Below are positions 45,726 through 53,704 of a DNA stretch of 64,000 bases, piece by piece. The stretch comes from Methylotenera sp. G11 (lineage in GTDB: Bacteria; Pseudomonadota; Gammaproteobacteria; Burkholderiales; Methylophilaceae): contig NZ_JUHH01000001.1 of NCBI RefSeq assembly GCF_000799735.1, positions 682,001 to 746,000 of the forward strand. The letters are read 5' to 3'. The translations under genes were made by a program, and so were the position numbers. Under the pieces are notes generated by a model. That model saw only the letters and a program-made list of their open reading frames with translations, was not told where the DNA came from and did no database searches. How positions within the stretch are numbered: the stretch's first letter is position 1; the number at the start of each line of letters is the position of its first letter.

Positions 45726-46768
45726 GCCGATTCTCCCGCATCCCCAACGCACAGGTAAGCAACTGCATAAGCAGGGAAACATATGGCCGCCATGTCCCTG
45801 GTTTCGTGATCGATCGCTGCAATAAATTCAGAAACAGCGTGATATTCAAGTTCAAGCCGGACAGCCAGTTCCGACGCCAGGAACGCACCTGCGCCTGCAC
45901 CGACTAATTGCAAAGCAGAATCATCCTTCAGCAAGGACATATGTTTAAGCAAAGCTTGCCTGATCTGTTCAAGCTGCATTTCTTTAAAAGAGCCGGCCAG
46001 AGCTTTCCATGAAGACAATGGCGCATCCTCGGCATCACGACCTATCATACGCGCAATACGGCAGGCACTGGCCTCAATTGTCTTATCGGCACCATCAGCG
46101 GTTTCCGCCATGTTGCCAGCCATATCCATATCACCGGTTAAGCTATACACATCGGCGGCAGTGGCAAAAAACTCTGCTGCAACATTAGTCATCTGCCCTG
46201 CAAATGGAACTTTCTGCGCAACTGCCATCAGCGGTGTACGGACGACCCCCGTATACACCAGCTCATCACTCTGCAAACGCGCAGCATCGGTGAATCCATC
46301 GACCTGCGGCGCCGCATTATCAATCAGGGCAATATCGGTTGTGGTACTGCCAATATCTACAAATATCGCTTTAGGCAGCTTCTTTGCGACATACTGTACA
46401 CTGGCATACCAGTTCATGGATGCAATATCCGCCCAATGCCGATCAAGGGCGGTGCTGTCCACAAAGCCGTGCCTGCCGGCATAGTAACGCACCTCACCCT
46501 GCAGTTTTGAAGTCAGCGTACCTGCGATTTTCAGCACACCCTCACGCCTGTTCTGGAAAATATCCACCAGTTCGCCGGTCATGGTCACCGCATGCCGGTT
46601 CGCATTGAACTCCAGCAAAACATGGTCAATCGCGAATTCCAGCTCACGCAGACCTCGCCATAGCGGGCAATAAACCTGAGTAGCGGCCTGCACTACGCCT
46701 TCACTATCGAGCAGCACCGCTTTCAGGTGCGCCCCGCCTATATCCCAGCCTATATAATTTTCTGTCAT
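45722..46768 (-). CDS. MfnF-like H4MPT/methylofuran-linked protein (actin/ASKHA fold)
   Basis: A 348-residue protein with two phosphate-binding loops of the hydantoinase/acetate-kinase superfamily: IGWDIGGAHLKAVLLDSEG at the N-terminus and AIFVDIGSTTTDIALIDN near residue 135. This family was long annotated as 'probable H4MPT-linked C1 transfer pathway protein'; the archaeal member MfnF joins the furan and tyramine-glutamate halves of methanofuran. Overlaps both neighbours by four bases (ATGA upstream, GTGA downstream), so it is tightly coupled to mfnD-like and pabB genes. The function is transferred from archaea and inferred. Confidence 0.78.
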   Translation of the reverse strand: MTENYIGWDIGGAHLKAVLLDSEGVVQAATQVYCPLWRGLRELEFAIDHVLLEFNANRHAVTMTGELVDIFQNRREGVLKIAGTLTSKLQGEVRYYAGRHGFVDSTALDRHWADIASMNWYASVQYVAKKLPKAIFVDIGSTTTDIALIDNAAPQVDGFTDAARLQSDELVYTGVVRTPLMAVAQKVPFAGQMTNVAAEFFATAADVYSLTGDMDMAGNMAETADGADKTIEASACRIARMIGRDAEDAPLSSWKALAGSFKEMQLEQIRQALLKHMSLLKDDSALQLVGAGAGAFLASELAVRLELEYHAVSEFIAAIDHETRDMAAICFPAYAVAYLCVGDAGESA

Positions 46769-47796
46769 AGTCGTACTTCAGCCTGATTCTGCGCCAAGCC
46801 ATTTTTCGTAAAATCAGGCATTCTGAAACGGTCATTCAAAATACAGTCCAGGATCAGCCTGGCTGGGTTCATATTCAATGCCTGGCGCAGCCCAGCATAG
46901 CTTGTTGTGAGGCGCGGGTTAATTTCCAGCACATAAATTTTATTGGTTTCAGGCTCCACAATCACATCCACACCGATATAACCAAGCGCATCGGGCAGCA
47001 TTCTGGCGATTTTCCTGGCAATGGTCTCGAAGCGCTGCCAGTAAGGCAGCATTGCATTCACTGACACGCCTGCCAGCCTGAACCGGCCGTCATTGCACTC
47101 AATATGCTGCTGATTACAGCTTAACAGCCATGCTTTTCCGTTACGGCACAACATCGAGAAACTTGCCGAGATGCCTTGCTGATATGGCTGCGCAAAATAA
47201 TTCAGATAGCGCCCATCTTCAGATATCCAGTCTTTTAGTTCCGGCAGTGAATCAAACCGGCGGATTCCCTCGCAGCCGGCGCCATCTTCAGGTTTGACCA
47301 CCCAGCTTTTAATATTCAGCTTCAACAGGCTATCGTAATAAGACGGCTGCATGACATCTTCCCCGGCATGCACCGGCAAGGTATGGATATTGGCTGCCAG
47401 CAGTGCTTCGTAGCACAGCGTCTTGCTGGTACCGGTCAGCATAGTATCAAAACCGGAGCCCAGAAAGATCGGGCCATGCTCAGCTTTTTCTGCCTCATAG
47501 CACAACTCGCTTAATTCCAGCAGCGTACCTTCTGATTCCGGTGCAATTAACCAGACCATATCCACTTGGGCAAGCGCCAGGGTGAAATGTTCTTTAAACT
47601 TACCCGGCTCTACTGCAATGCTATGTGCGGCCTGAGGCGGCGGCTGTAATCTCGCATCATGAAGAACCGTGAGCTCGTAAAAGCCCAGTTCAGCCAGGTC
47701 CTGCAGCAAGGTATCGCGCATGAGTGTGCCCTCATGCGCCAAAGATTCGGGTAAAGCTTCTGCTGCAAGACCGCCAGCAGTGATAAACTCACACAC
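46765..47796 (-). CDS. ATP-grasp ligase, MfnD-like (tyramine-glutamate ligase type)
   Basis: A 343-residue ATP-grasp protein. The core is visible as NIKSWVVKPEDGAGCEGIRRFDSLPELKDWI (nucleotide binding), FAQPYQQGISASFSMLCRNGKAWLL and IGVDVIVEPETNKIYVLEINPRLTTSYAGLRQALNMNPARLIL (metal-binding E..N). Archaeal MfnD adds glutamate to tyramine in methanofuran synthesis; methylofuran also contains polyglutamate. The annotated GTG start at 47796 reads MCEFITAGG, but the codons just upstream encode KKILV, which would complete the first beta strand. No ATG/GTG/TTG exists there before a stop, so an ATT (47820) or ATA start is possible. The true start is unsettled. Confidence 0.78.
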   Translation of the reverse strand: MCEFITAGGLAAEALPESLAHEGTLMRDTLLQDLAELGFYELTVLHDARLQPPPQAAHSIAVEPGKFKEHFTLALAQVDMVWLIAPESEGTLLELSELCYEAEKAEHGPIFLGSGFDTMLTGTSKTLCYEALLAANIHTLPVHAGEDVMQPSYYDSLLKLNIKSWVVKPEDGAGCEGIRRFDSLPELKDWISEDGRYLNYFAQPYQQGISASFSMLCRNGKAWLLSCNQQHIECNDGRFRLAGVSVNAMLPYWQRFETIARKIARMLPDALGYIGVDVIVEPETNKIYVLEINPRLTTSYAGLRQALNMNPARLILDCILNDRFRMPDFTKNGLAQNQAEVRL

Positions 47797-47832
47797 TAAT
47801 ATTTTTTTTCCGTGTTTAATATTTTGTTCGAT

Positions 47833-47840
47833 GATATAAC
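47833..47840. promoter_or_regulatory. Overlapping divergent -10 elements for the cofactor genes
   Basis: GATATAAC reads TATAAC on the plus strand (47835-47840) and TATATC on the minus strand (47833-47838). Only 50 bases separate the divergent start codons. The plus-strand element would place transcription start at or next to the A of the HisA-like ATG (47847). No good -35 was identified for either direction, so this is tentative. Confidence 0.35.
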
Positions 47841-47846
47841 TGCCTT

Positions 47847-48551
47847 ATGCAAATAATCCCTGTCATTGATTTATTGGGTGGCACGGTCGTGCATGCGAAA
47901 AAAGGCGACCGTAAAAACTACCATGCCATTCAATCCTTGATTTCAGGTTCCAGTGACCCTCTTGATATTGTTGCCGCCTTACTTAAATATCACCCTTTTA
48001 AACAACTCTACATCGCCGACCTCAATGCCATACAGAAGACCGGTAGCAACAATCTGAAGATCATTAAAAGTATCGCACTGCATCACCCCGGCCTTGAACT
48101 TTGGGTTGATGCCGGTATTAATAGCACGGCTGAGGTCGCCCTGTGGTCCGCTTGTAATTTTAACGTGATTTTAGGTAGCGAAAACTTTTCTGATTTGGAT
48201 AATTTCATAAATATCAGAAAACAGCTGAATTCAAACTTTGTATTGTCTCTGGACTTTATGCCGAACGGTTACCATGGCCCGCAGGAACTCCTGCAAAACC
48301 CGGAATACTGGCCTGAACAGGTAATATTGATGTCGCTCCCGCATGTAGGGGCTAACCAGGGCCCAGACTTGGAACTAATCGAGAGGTTCAGGCAGCTATC
48401 GCAACAGCATAGATTCTACTCAGCCGGCGGTGTGCGCAGTGCTGATGATTTAAACAGGCTGAAGCAAGTCGGCACTGATGGCGCCCTGCTAGCTACGGCA
48501 CTGCATCGCAGGCAGATATCCCAGGCTGAACTGGAATGCCTGTCACAGTAA
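47847..48551 (+). CDS. HisA/HisF-like (beta/alpha)8-barrel protein of the H4MPT/methylofuran gene set
   Basis: A 234-residue TIM barrel related to histidine biosynthesis isomerase HisA: IIPVIDLLGGTVVHAKKGDRKNY at the N-terminus, LYIADLNAIQ, WVDAGINS, and a C-terminal phosphate-binding AGGVRSADDL. The HisA active-site aspartates are partly kept (IDLLGG, DAGI). This HisA-related family occurs in organisms with tetrahydromethanopterin-linked C1 metabolism, next to the same partners found here, and its reaction is not established to my knowledge. No Shine-Dalgarno sequence precedes the ATG. It diverges from the MfnD-like gene and ends at a bidirectional terminator facing phi. Confidence 0.78.
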   Translation: MQIIPVIDLLGGTVVHAKKGDRKNYHAIQSLISGSSDPLDIVAALLKYHPFKQLYIADLNAIQKTGSNNLKIIKSIALHHPGLELWVDAGINSTAEVALWSACNFNVILGSENFSDLDNFINIRKQLNSNFVLSLDFMPNGYHGPQELLQNPEYWPEQVILMSLPHVGANQGPDLELIERFRQLSQQHRFYSAGGVRSADDLNRLKQVGTDGALLATALHRRQISQAELECLSQ

Positions 48552-48576
48552 ATGCGACATAGCAAATACTGCGCAA

Positions 48577-48606
48577 TAAAAAAGCCCGACAAGTCGGGCT
48601 TTTTTA
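48577..48606. terminator. Bidirectional terminator between the HisA-like gene and phi
   Basis: The stem GCCCGAC / GTCGGGC has a two-base nominal loop and A6/T6 tracts on both sides. It terminates the convergent transcripts. Confidence 0.9.
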
Positions 48607-48629
48607 TCACACTTGCTTTACTGAAAACC

Positions 48630-49166
48630 TTATTCCAGGTTAGCGTGAATTGCACGCATACCTTCTTCAGTCAGGCCTTTAGCAAAAATCAGGTCAGCAA
48701 TAGCGGCTTCCAGGAACAGCAATGTTGAAAGCTCGAACTGGCTGCCCATAGGCATGCCCTTAGTTAACGGGAAGCTATTGTCGTTACCGATTTGGATAAC
48801 GAGGTCTGCAACATCTGCCATTGCAGAAGATTTCTTCATGGAAATCACAACCAGTTTGGCGCCCACTGATTTTGCCTTTTTAACGAATGGCAACAATGTT
48901 TCTGTACCGCCTGAACCGGAAACCAGAACCAGCAAGTCACCCGCTTTGATCGCCGGAGTAACCACTTCACCGATCATATTAACGTTATAGCCAGCATGCA
49001 CCAAGCGCATTGCGAAGAAACGTGATACAAGTAGAGAACGACCAGCACCGCCAATAAATGTACGGCCAGCCTCTTCAACCATTTTCAGCAAAGTAGCTGC
49101 TTTGCTGTTATCTGTTTCTGACAAAATAGTAGTTAGTCTACCCAAAATCAATTCTTGACTGCTCAT
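48630..49166 (-). CDS. phi: 6-phospho-3-hexuloisomerase (RuMP pathway)
   Basis: A 178-residue SIS-domain isomerase that converts D-arabino-3-hexulose 6-phosphate to fructose 6-phosphate, the second step of formaldehyde fixation. SIS motifs GGAGRSLLVSRFFAMRLVHAG (from residue 39) and LVSGSGGTETL (81-91) contact the phosphate. The length and the C-terminal EEGMRAIHANLE are typical of HxlB/RmpB. It is downstream of hps with a 132-base gap containing a hairpin terminator-like element. Confidence 0.95.
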   Translation of the reverse strand: MSSQELILGRLTTILSETDNSKAATLLKMVEEAGRTFIGGAGRSLLVSRFFAMRLVHAGYNVNMIGEVVTPAIKAGDLLVLVSGSGGTETLLPFVKKAKSVGAKLVVISMKKSSAMADVADLVIQIGNDNSFPLTKGMPMGSQFELSTLLFLEAAIADLIFAKGLTEEGMRAIHANLE

Positions 49167-49221
49167 GATATGTCCTTCTCTAAAATTTAGTTTTATTTTT
49201 TAAATCAAAAAATCTTATAAA

Positions 49222-49253
49222 AAAAATCCCGACCCATTACTGAGTCAGGATTT
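49222..49253 (-). terminator. Intercistronic terminator/attenuator between hps and phi
   Basis: On the minus strand, AAATCCTGAC and GTCGGGATTT form a 10-bp stem (one T-G pair) followed by a run of eight or more T. It lies 46 bases after the hps stop and before phi, so a share of transcripts probably ends after hps. Confidence 0.8.
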
Positions 49254-49298
49254 CTTTATGCGTTCATTTCAATAATGGTTTATTGAAAAGAGGTTGAA

Positions 49299-49931
49299 TT
49301 AACCGTGAACGATAGCTGTGATTTCTGCAGCAGCAGCAGCTGGGTCAGCAGCGCCGTAGATAGCAGCACCAGCAACAACGATAGTTGCACCAGCGTCAAC
49401 AACTTGTTTAGCTGTAGCAGCTTTAACGCCACCAGCAACTGAGATTTCAACGCCTAAGTTCAAACCAGCAACTAAAGCCAAGTCAGCGAATGGTGTTTGA
49501 CCAGCAGCTTGTTGGTCCAGACCAGTGTGAACGCCGATGATGTGAGCGCCAGCAGCAGCAACTGCTTTAGTAACAGCAGCTTTGTCAGCAACGTTGATCA
49601 AGTCAACTTGTGCTTTTTTGCCGTATTTGTTAGCAACATCGATTACGCCTTTGATTGTACCGATATCTGAGATACCCAATACAGTAACGATATCAGCACC
49701 AGCCTTGAAGAATGGCTCAGCTTCGTAGAAACCAGCGTCAGCTGTTTTCAAGTCAACCAAGATTTTGTTGTTTGGGAATTTAGCGCGCAATGTTTCAAGC
49801 AATTTGATACCGTTGTGCTTGATGCATGGTGTACCGATTTCCAGGATGTCCACGTGTGGAGCAACTGTAGTTGCCAAAGCAACTGTTGCGTCGAAATCTA
49901 ATGAATCTAATGCCATTTGGGTTAAAGCCAT
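49299..49931 (-). CDS. hps: 3-hexulose-6-phosphate synthase (RuMP pathway)
   Basis: A 210-residue TIM-barrel aldolase of the orotidine-monophosphate decarboxylase superfamily. It condenses formaldehyde with ribulose 5-phosphate to give hexulose 6-phosphate. The superfamily active-site motif DLKTADAG (Asp60, Lys62, Asp65) is present, as are EIGTPCIKHNGI, IGVHTGLDQQAAG and ISVAGGVK. Codon use is strongly biased with alanine codons mostly GCN ending in T or A, suggesting very high expression as expected for this enzyme. GGAG lies 7 bases before the ATG. The first gene of hps-phi. Confidence 0.97.
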   Translation of the reverse strand: MALTQMALDSLDFDATVALATTVAPHVDILEIGTPCIKHNGIKLLETLRAKFPNNKILVDLKTADAGFYEAEPFFKAGADIVTVLGISDIGTIKGVIDVANKYGKKAQVDLINVADKAAVTKAVAAAGAHIIGVHTGLDQQAAGQTPFADLALVAGLNLGVEISVAGGVKAATAKQVVDAGATIVVAGAAIYGAADPAAAAAEITAIVHG

Positions 49932-50111
49932 GGTGTTTCTCCGATTATTAATTTAAATTACTACAGATTTATTGCTATTGTGCAGAATTAACTCACATAT
50001 ACACATTTGATTACTGACTGTTAAACACCCAATAAAAAATGCAATTTATGCGTATTAACCCTACCTGTTCAAATTTATACATCACTAAAGAATGTATAAA
50101 ACTCATGCTAT

Positions 50112-50142
50112 AAAAGCCGGGCACTAATAATAAGTGCCCGGC
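50112..50142 (-). terminator. Intrinsic terminator after the autotransporter gene
   Basis: A perfect 10-bp stem GCCGGGCACT / AGTGCCCGGC with a 7-base loop and TTTT after it on the minus strand, about 52 bases past the adhesin stop. Confidence 0.88.
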
Positions 50143-50194
50143 CAATTAATGTCAATCCAAAAGCGATTAAATTAGCAATAAATAGACTTAACAA

Positions 50195-53164
50195 CTACCA
50201 GCTAAAACCAGCGCCCACGGCAAGGGCATTATTTCCCTGGCTAACACCGGCACTTGCATTCACTTGCCAGTTTTCGCCAATATTTGCCTTAGCACCAATT
50301 GCAACCGCACTTTGGTTAGCATAGTTACCAACTGCCATACCCACGTTATAATTAAAGCCCGGGCGAATCTGCGGCAAAGCAGACATAGCAAGTGCTGATG
50401 CAACGCCGGCATAAGCCTTGTCTGCAACGCCGCCAAGCTTGTTATCCAAATAGTCATATTGGCGTCTATTTACCGCATCATTTGGCGCCACACCATCCGC
50501 TATGCCACCCACCCTAACCGGTGCGCCGGTACCATTGTTGGCAAACGATGCACCATTGTTATCCAGCGTCATGGTTGTGCCACCAGCCGCAGTACCGCCT
50601 TTTAACACAGTACTGGTGTTGTTGTTAATCACCACACTACCACCGCCTGCTGTCGGTGTTGCCATTGACGCTGTTGTTGAATTCAAAATAACTTGAGATT
50701 TGGCAAGTGGCGTCGCCTCGTTAGATCCACTGATCACCACACCATTGGTTACACCGCTGCCACTCAGCGTTGTACCGTTTGCGGCACCTGCCGCATTGGT
50801 TTGAAGCTGATTGGCACCGCCTGCTGATGAAATGGTATTAGTGTTACCTTGCATGGTATTGGTTGATGTATAGGCATTACCAATCGTATTCACAGAGTTG
50901 CTGCTGCCGCCAATTGTGTTGTTAGCATTTGCACCGCTACCAAAAGTATTGGTGGTGCCATTAGCGGTAGCAATGGTTGAATTACCGGTTGAAGACATGC
51001 CGCCATTTACCTGCAACGCTTTATCTGTCACAGCATTAGCAGAATTACCTATGGTTGTAAGCGTACCTGTTGGTGTTGTGGTGTTAATATTGGTAGCACC
51101 TGCTATGTTGTTGGTAGTGCCGGTAATAGTATTGGTGGTGCCTGTCAGGCTATTTGCACCACCCTTGATATCTACACCAGTGCCGGTTACCTGAATGCCG
51201 CTGGTCGCACCTGCATAAGTTCCGCTGTTGGCAATGGTGTTGGTCGTCGCGTTCAACAGGTTAGATGCACCCTGCATGGTGTTGGTAGACGTAGTGCCAT
51301 TACCGATGGTATTTACAGAATTTGGCACTAATGTACCAATCAGGTTAGTTCCACTCTGCATGGATGTCGTGTTGCCTGCGTTGCCGATATTCACCGCACC
51401 CGTCGTGGTACCGGTGCCGATATTGGTGACATTGGCACCCTGTGAGCTGTTCAGATTTAGCGTTGTGCCCTTCACATCAAGCACGCCGGTAGCCCCCAGC
51501 GCATTGATACCCACTGTTGATGCGCCAAAGGTGTTAGCGTTACCGATAAGCGTGGTTGGTGCAACAAAGTTATTAGTAGCACCAGCACCAGTAGCAGTGA
51601 TGCTATTAGCAGTAGCACCCTTCACATCAACACCAGTTCCGGTTACCTGAATACCGCTAGTAGCACCTGCATAAGTTGCGCTGTTGGCAATGGTATTTGT
51701 AGAACCAACCATAGTATTTACACTATTGTTGTTGACAGCATCACCAATAGTGACTGCGCTGAGCGAGCTGTCAGCGTTGGTGGTTGCATTAAACAAGGTT
51801 TTAGCAGTACCACTATTAACACCACTTACCGTCAATGTTGCACCGCCGGGATTAGGGCTGCCTACAGGGCCAAGGCCATCCAAATTACCGTCTTGCAACG
51901 TCCATGTAGCCGAACGCGTACCGCCATTAAGTGTTGTAGTATTGTTACTAGCATCAATCGTTAAGCCATGACTGTTGGCGAGTAAAGAAGCTGCCGTGCC
52001 ATTCACGGTAAGCGTGTTGCCACCAGCCGCCGCGCCATTAGTGTCTACTGCCAGCGTATTACTAAGCGTTGCTGCACCGTCTAATGTCATAGCTCCTGTC
52101 ACACCTAAAGTGGTGTTTACAACGGCAGAGTTCAGTGTGGCAAGCCCGGTAGTGCCTAAGGTAGCCGTACCGACGTTGCCGCTGTTAGTAATATCACCAG
52201 TATTGCCGATACCTGCTGTGGTGGTTTGACCGGTAACGCCTAATGTATTGTTCACTTGCGTTGCACCACCAAGTGTCGTCGCACCAGTGACACCTAAGGT
52301 GGTGGTCACAGATGCTGAGTTCAGGGTTGCAAGACCGCTGGTGCCTAAAGTAGCGGTATTTGTTGCTGTACTATTTACAGTGGTAATATTACCCGTCGCG
52401 GCACCAATTGCCCCAGTGGCTCCATTTAGCTGAATTGTGGTAGAAGCGCCATTTTGTATGTTAACTATACCCGACGAACCGGACAAATTACCGACACCCA
52501 AGTTGGTGGTAATATTCGCATTAGTGGTATTTGCTGTAGTGGTATTTACTGTACTACTATTTACAGTGGTGATATTGCCAACATTGGCGCCCACAGTAGC
52601 GGCACCGATTGCCCCAGTGGCTCCATTTAGCTGAATTGTGGTAGAAGCGCCATTTTGTATGTTAACTATACCCGACGAACCGGACAAATTACCGACACCC
52701 AAGTTGGTGGTAATATTTACACTGTCCGCATTTGCTGTAGTGGCATTCACAGTTTCAGCACCCAAAGCATAGACAACATTCACATTATCAGCAGCTATAG
52801 AGCTAGTATCCAAAGTAGTGATACTGCCTAAATTAGTAGTTAATCTTCCTGTCATTCCTAGTTGTAGAACAGTGCCACTGTTGGTAATGGTAATAGTGGT
52901 TGGAACATAACCACCCATGCCATCCGACACCAGAATTTCTTCTGCCGCATTTGCCCCACTTACGAACGCCGAACATACGGCCATGACTAATAGTTTCTGT
53001 TTACATTTATCTATGTCATAGAGATTTTGCAATGCCTCGCTGTGTTTAGTAGCTTGTGCGCCAGTTTCACGATTAGACTTGCCTGAACTAGTTACGTGTT
53101 CTGCCACAGCCATGAGCATGCCGCGAAGTTTGTTAAATACAAGTCGATAATGCGTTTTGTTCAT
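50195..53164 (-). CDS. Trimeric autotransporter adhesin (YadA-like), repeat-rich
   Basis: A 989-residue surface adhesin. It begins with an ESPR-type extended signal (MNKTHYRLVFNKLRGMLMAVAEH) followed by a signal peptide ending near ANAAEE. The passenger is almost entirely low-complexity Gly/Asn/Thr/Ala repeats (LGVGNLSGSSGIVNIQNGAS, ATLGTSGLATLNS, TNTIANSGTYAGATSGI), consistent with a beta-roll stalk. The C-terminal about 85 residues form the YadA anchor (VNRRQYDYLDNKL, AIGAKANIGENWQVNASAGVSQGNNALAVGAGFSW). The start at 53164 has GGGAG 7 bases upstream; an upstream in-frame start adds a non-signal leader. The ligand is unknown. It lies between the RuMP genes hps/phi and tal. Confidence 0.9.
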   Translation of the reverse strand: MNKTHYRLVFNKLRGMLMAVAEHVTSSGKSNRETGAQATKHSEALQNLYDIDKCKQKLLVMAVCSAFVSGANAAEEILVSDGMGGYVPTTITITNSGTVLQLGMTGRLTTNLGSITTLDTSSIAADNVNVVYALGAETVNATTANADSVNITTNLGVGNLSGSSGIVNIQNGASTTIQLNGATGAIGAATVGANVGNITTVNSSTVNTTTANTTNANITTNLGVGNLSGSSGIVNIQNGASTTIQLNGATGAIGAATGNITTVNSTATNTATLGTSGLATLNSASVTTTLGVTGATTLGGATQVNNTLGVTGQTTTAGIGNTGDITNSGNVGTATLGTTGLATLNSAVVNTTLGVTGAMTLDGAATLSNTLAVDTNGAAAGGNTLTVNGTAASLLANSHGLTIDASNNTTTLNGGTRSATWTLQDGNLDGLGPVGSPNPGGATLTVSGVNSGTAKTLFNATTNADSSLSAVTIGDAVNNNSVNTMVGSTNTIANSATYAGATSGIQVTGTGVDVKGATANSITATGAGATNNFVAPTTLIGNANTFGASTVGINALGATGVLDVKGTTLNLNSSQGANVTNIGTGTTTGAVNIGNAGNTTSMQSGTNLIGTLVPNSVNTIGNGTTSTNTMQGASNLLNATTNTIANSGTYAGATSGIQVTGTGVDIKGGANSLTGTTNTITGTTNNIAGATNINTTTPTGTLTTIGNSANAVTDKALQVNGGMSSTGNSTIATANGTTNTFGSGANANNTIGGSSNSVNTIGNAYTSTNTMQGNTNTISSAGGANQLQTNAAGAANGTTLSGSGVTNGVVISGSNEATPLAKSQVILNSTTASMATPTAGGGSVVINNNTSTVLKGGTAAGGTTMTLDNNGASFANNGTGAPVRVGGIADGVAPNDAVNRRQYDYLDNKLGGVADKAYAGVASALAMSALPQIRPGFNYNVGMAVGNYANQSAVAIGAKANIGENWQVNASAGVSQGNNALAVGAGFSW
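52398..52516 (-). repeat. Internal direct repeat of the adhesin gene, copy A
   Basis: 119 bases almost identical (one difference seen) to 52599-52717, 201 bases or 67 codons away. It encodes the LGVGNLSGSSGIVNIQNGAS passenger unit. Confidence 0.88.
52599..52717 (-). repeat. Internal direct repeat of the adhesin gene, copy B
   Basis: The second copy of the 119-base repeat. The in-frame 201-base spacing means recombination between the copies would lengthen or shorten the stalk without a frameshift. Confidence 0.88.
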
Positions 53165-53613
53165 TTGAAGCTCCCTATTATCAAATTTACTTAAGTAAAC
53201 ACTTTGCAATTGCCATGAAATTAAATTTCCAGCTTTTACAAAAAATATATAAATGGATTTTTTTCCCATTTGAAGACTACTAAATAACTTTGTAAGTTAC
53301 AAGAAAAATTTACAAATAAATGGGATTTTTTCCGTTATTTATAATTAATAATTTTGATTTTAGGAAATATCGGCTGATAAGTGATGCAAATGACAAGAGA
53401 CATTTGAAATCACTGATTTATTGAATGGTTCATCATGAACATGAGACTTGATGAGTGATTGAGAACATCCTTATGACACGTCAATCCAATGAAAACGCCT
53501 AATGTATGGATTACTTCGGGCTACGCTATAGCAATGACGGGACAAGCACATACAACGCATTGATTACAAGAGATTACGTGGCTAATCTCATACTATTCTC
53601 AGCTAAACGCAAA
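53165..53613. other. Gene-free region upstream of the adhesin gene
   Basis: About 450 bases with no convincing gene. The part nearest the adhesin is very AT-rich and should hold its promoter. Small inverted repeats are present: GTTCAT-C-ATGAAC near 53430 and GAGATTA/TAATCTC at 53570-53589. No RNA family was recognised. Confidence 0.6.
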
Positions 53614-53653
53614 AAATAACGCCCTGCTTGCTTTCACAAGTAGGGCGTTATTT
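53614..53653 (-). terminator. Terminator after transaldolase
   Basis: A 12-bp outer stem AAATAACGCCCT / AGGGCGTTATTT continues inward with one wobble to about 19 bp. On the minus strand it is followed by TTTTTT. It lies about 52 bases after the tal stop. Confidence 0.9.
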
Positions 53654-53704
53654 ACAGCATAGCTATACGCAGCTAGCTACAAGAGCATAGCCAACTGCAT
53701 TTGA

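Noticed and set aside
50898-52634. Series of plus-strand open frames rich in V, L, P and A
   Set aside because: They are antisense shadows of the repetitive adhesin gene, whose Gly/Asn/Thr codons give open complementary frames.
53165-53704. Possible small gene or RNA between the adhesin and tal
   Set aside because: No open frame with a ribosome-binding site and no recognisable RNA fold beyond the tal terminator and short inverted repeats.
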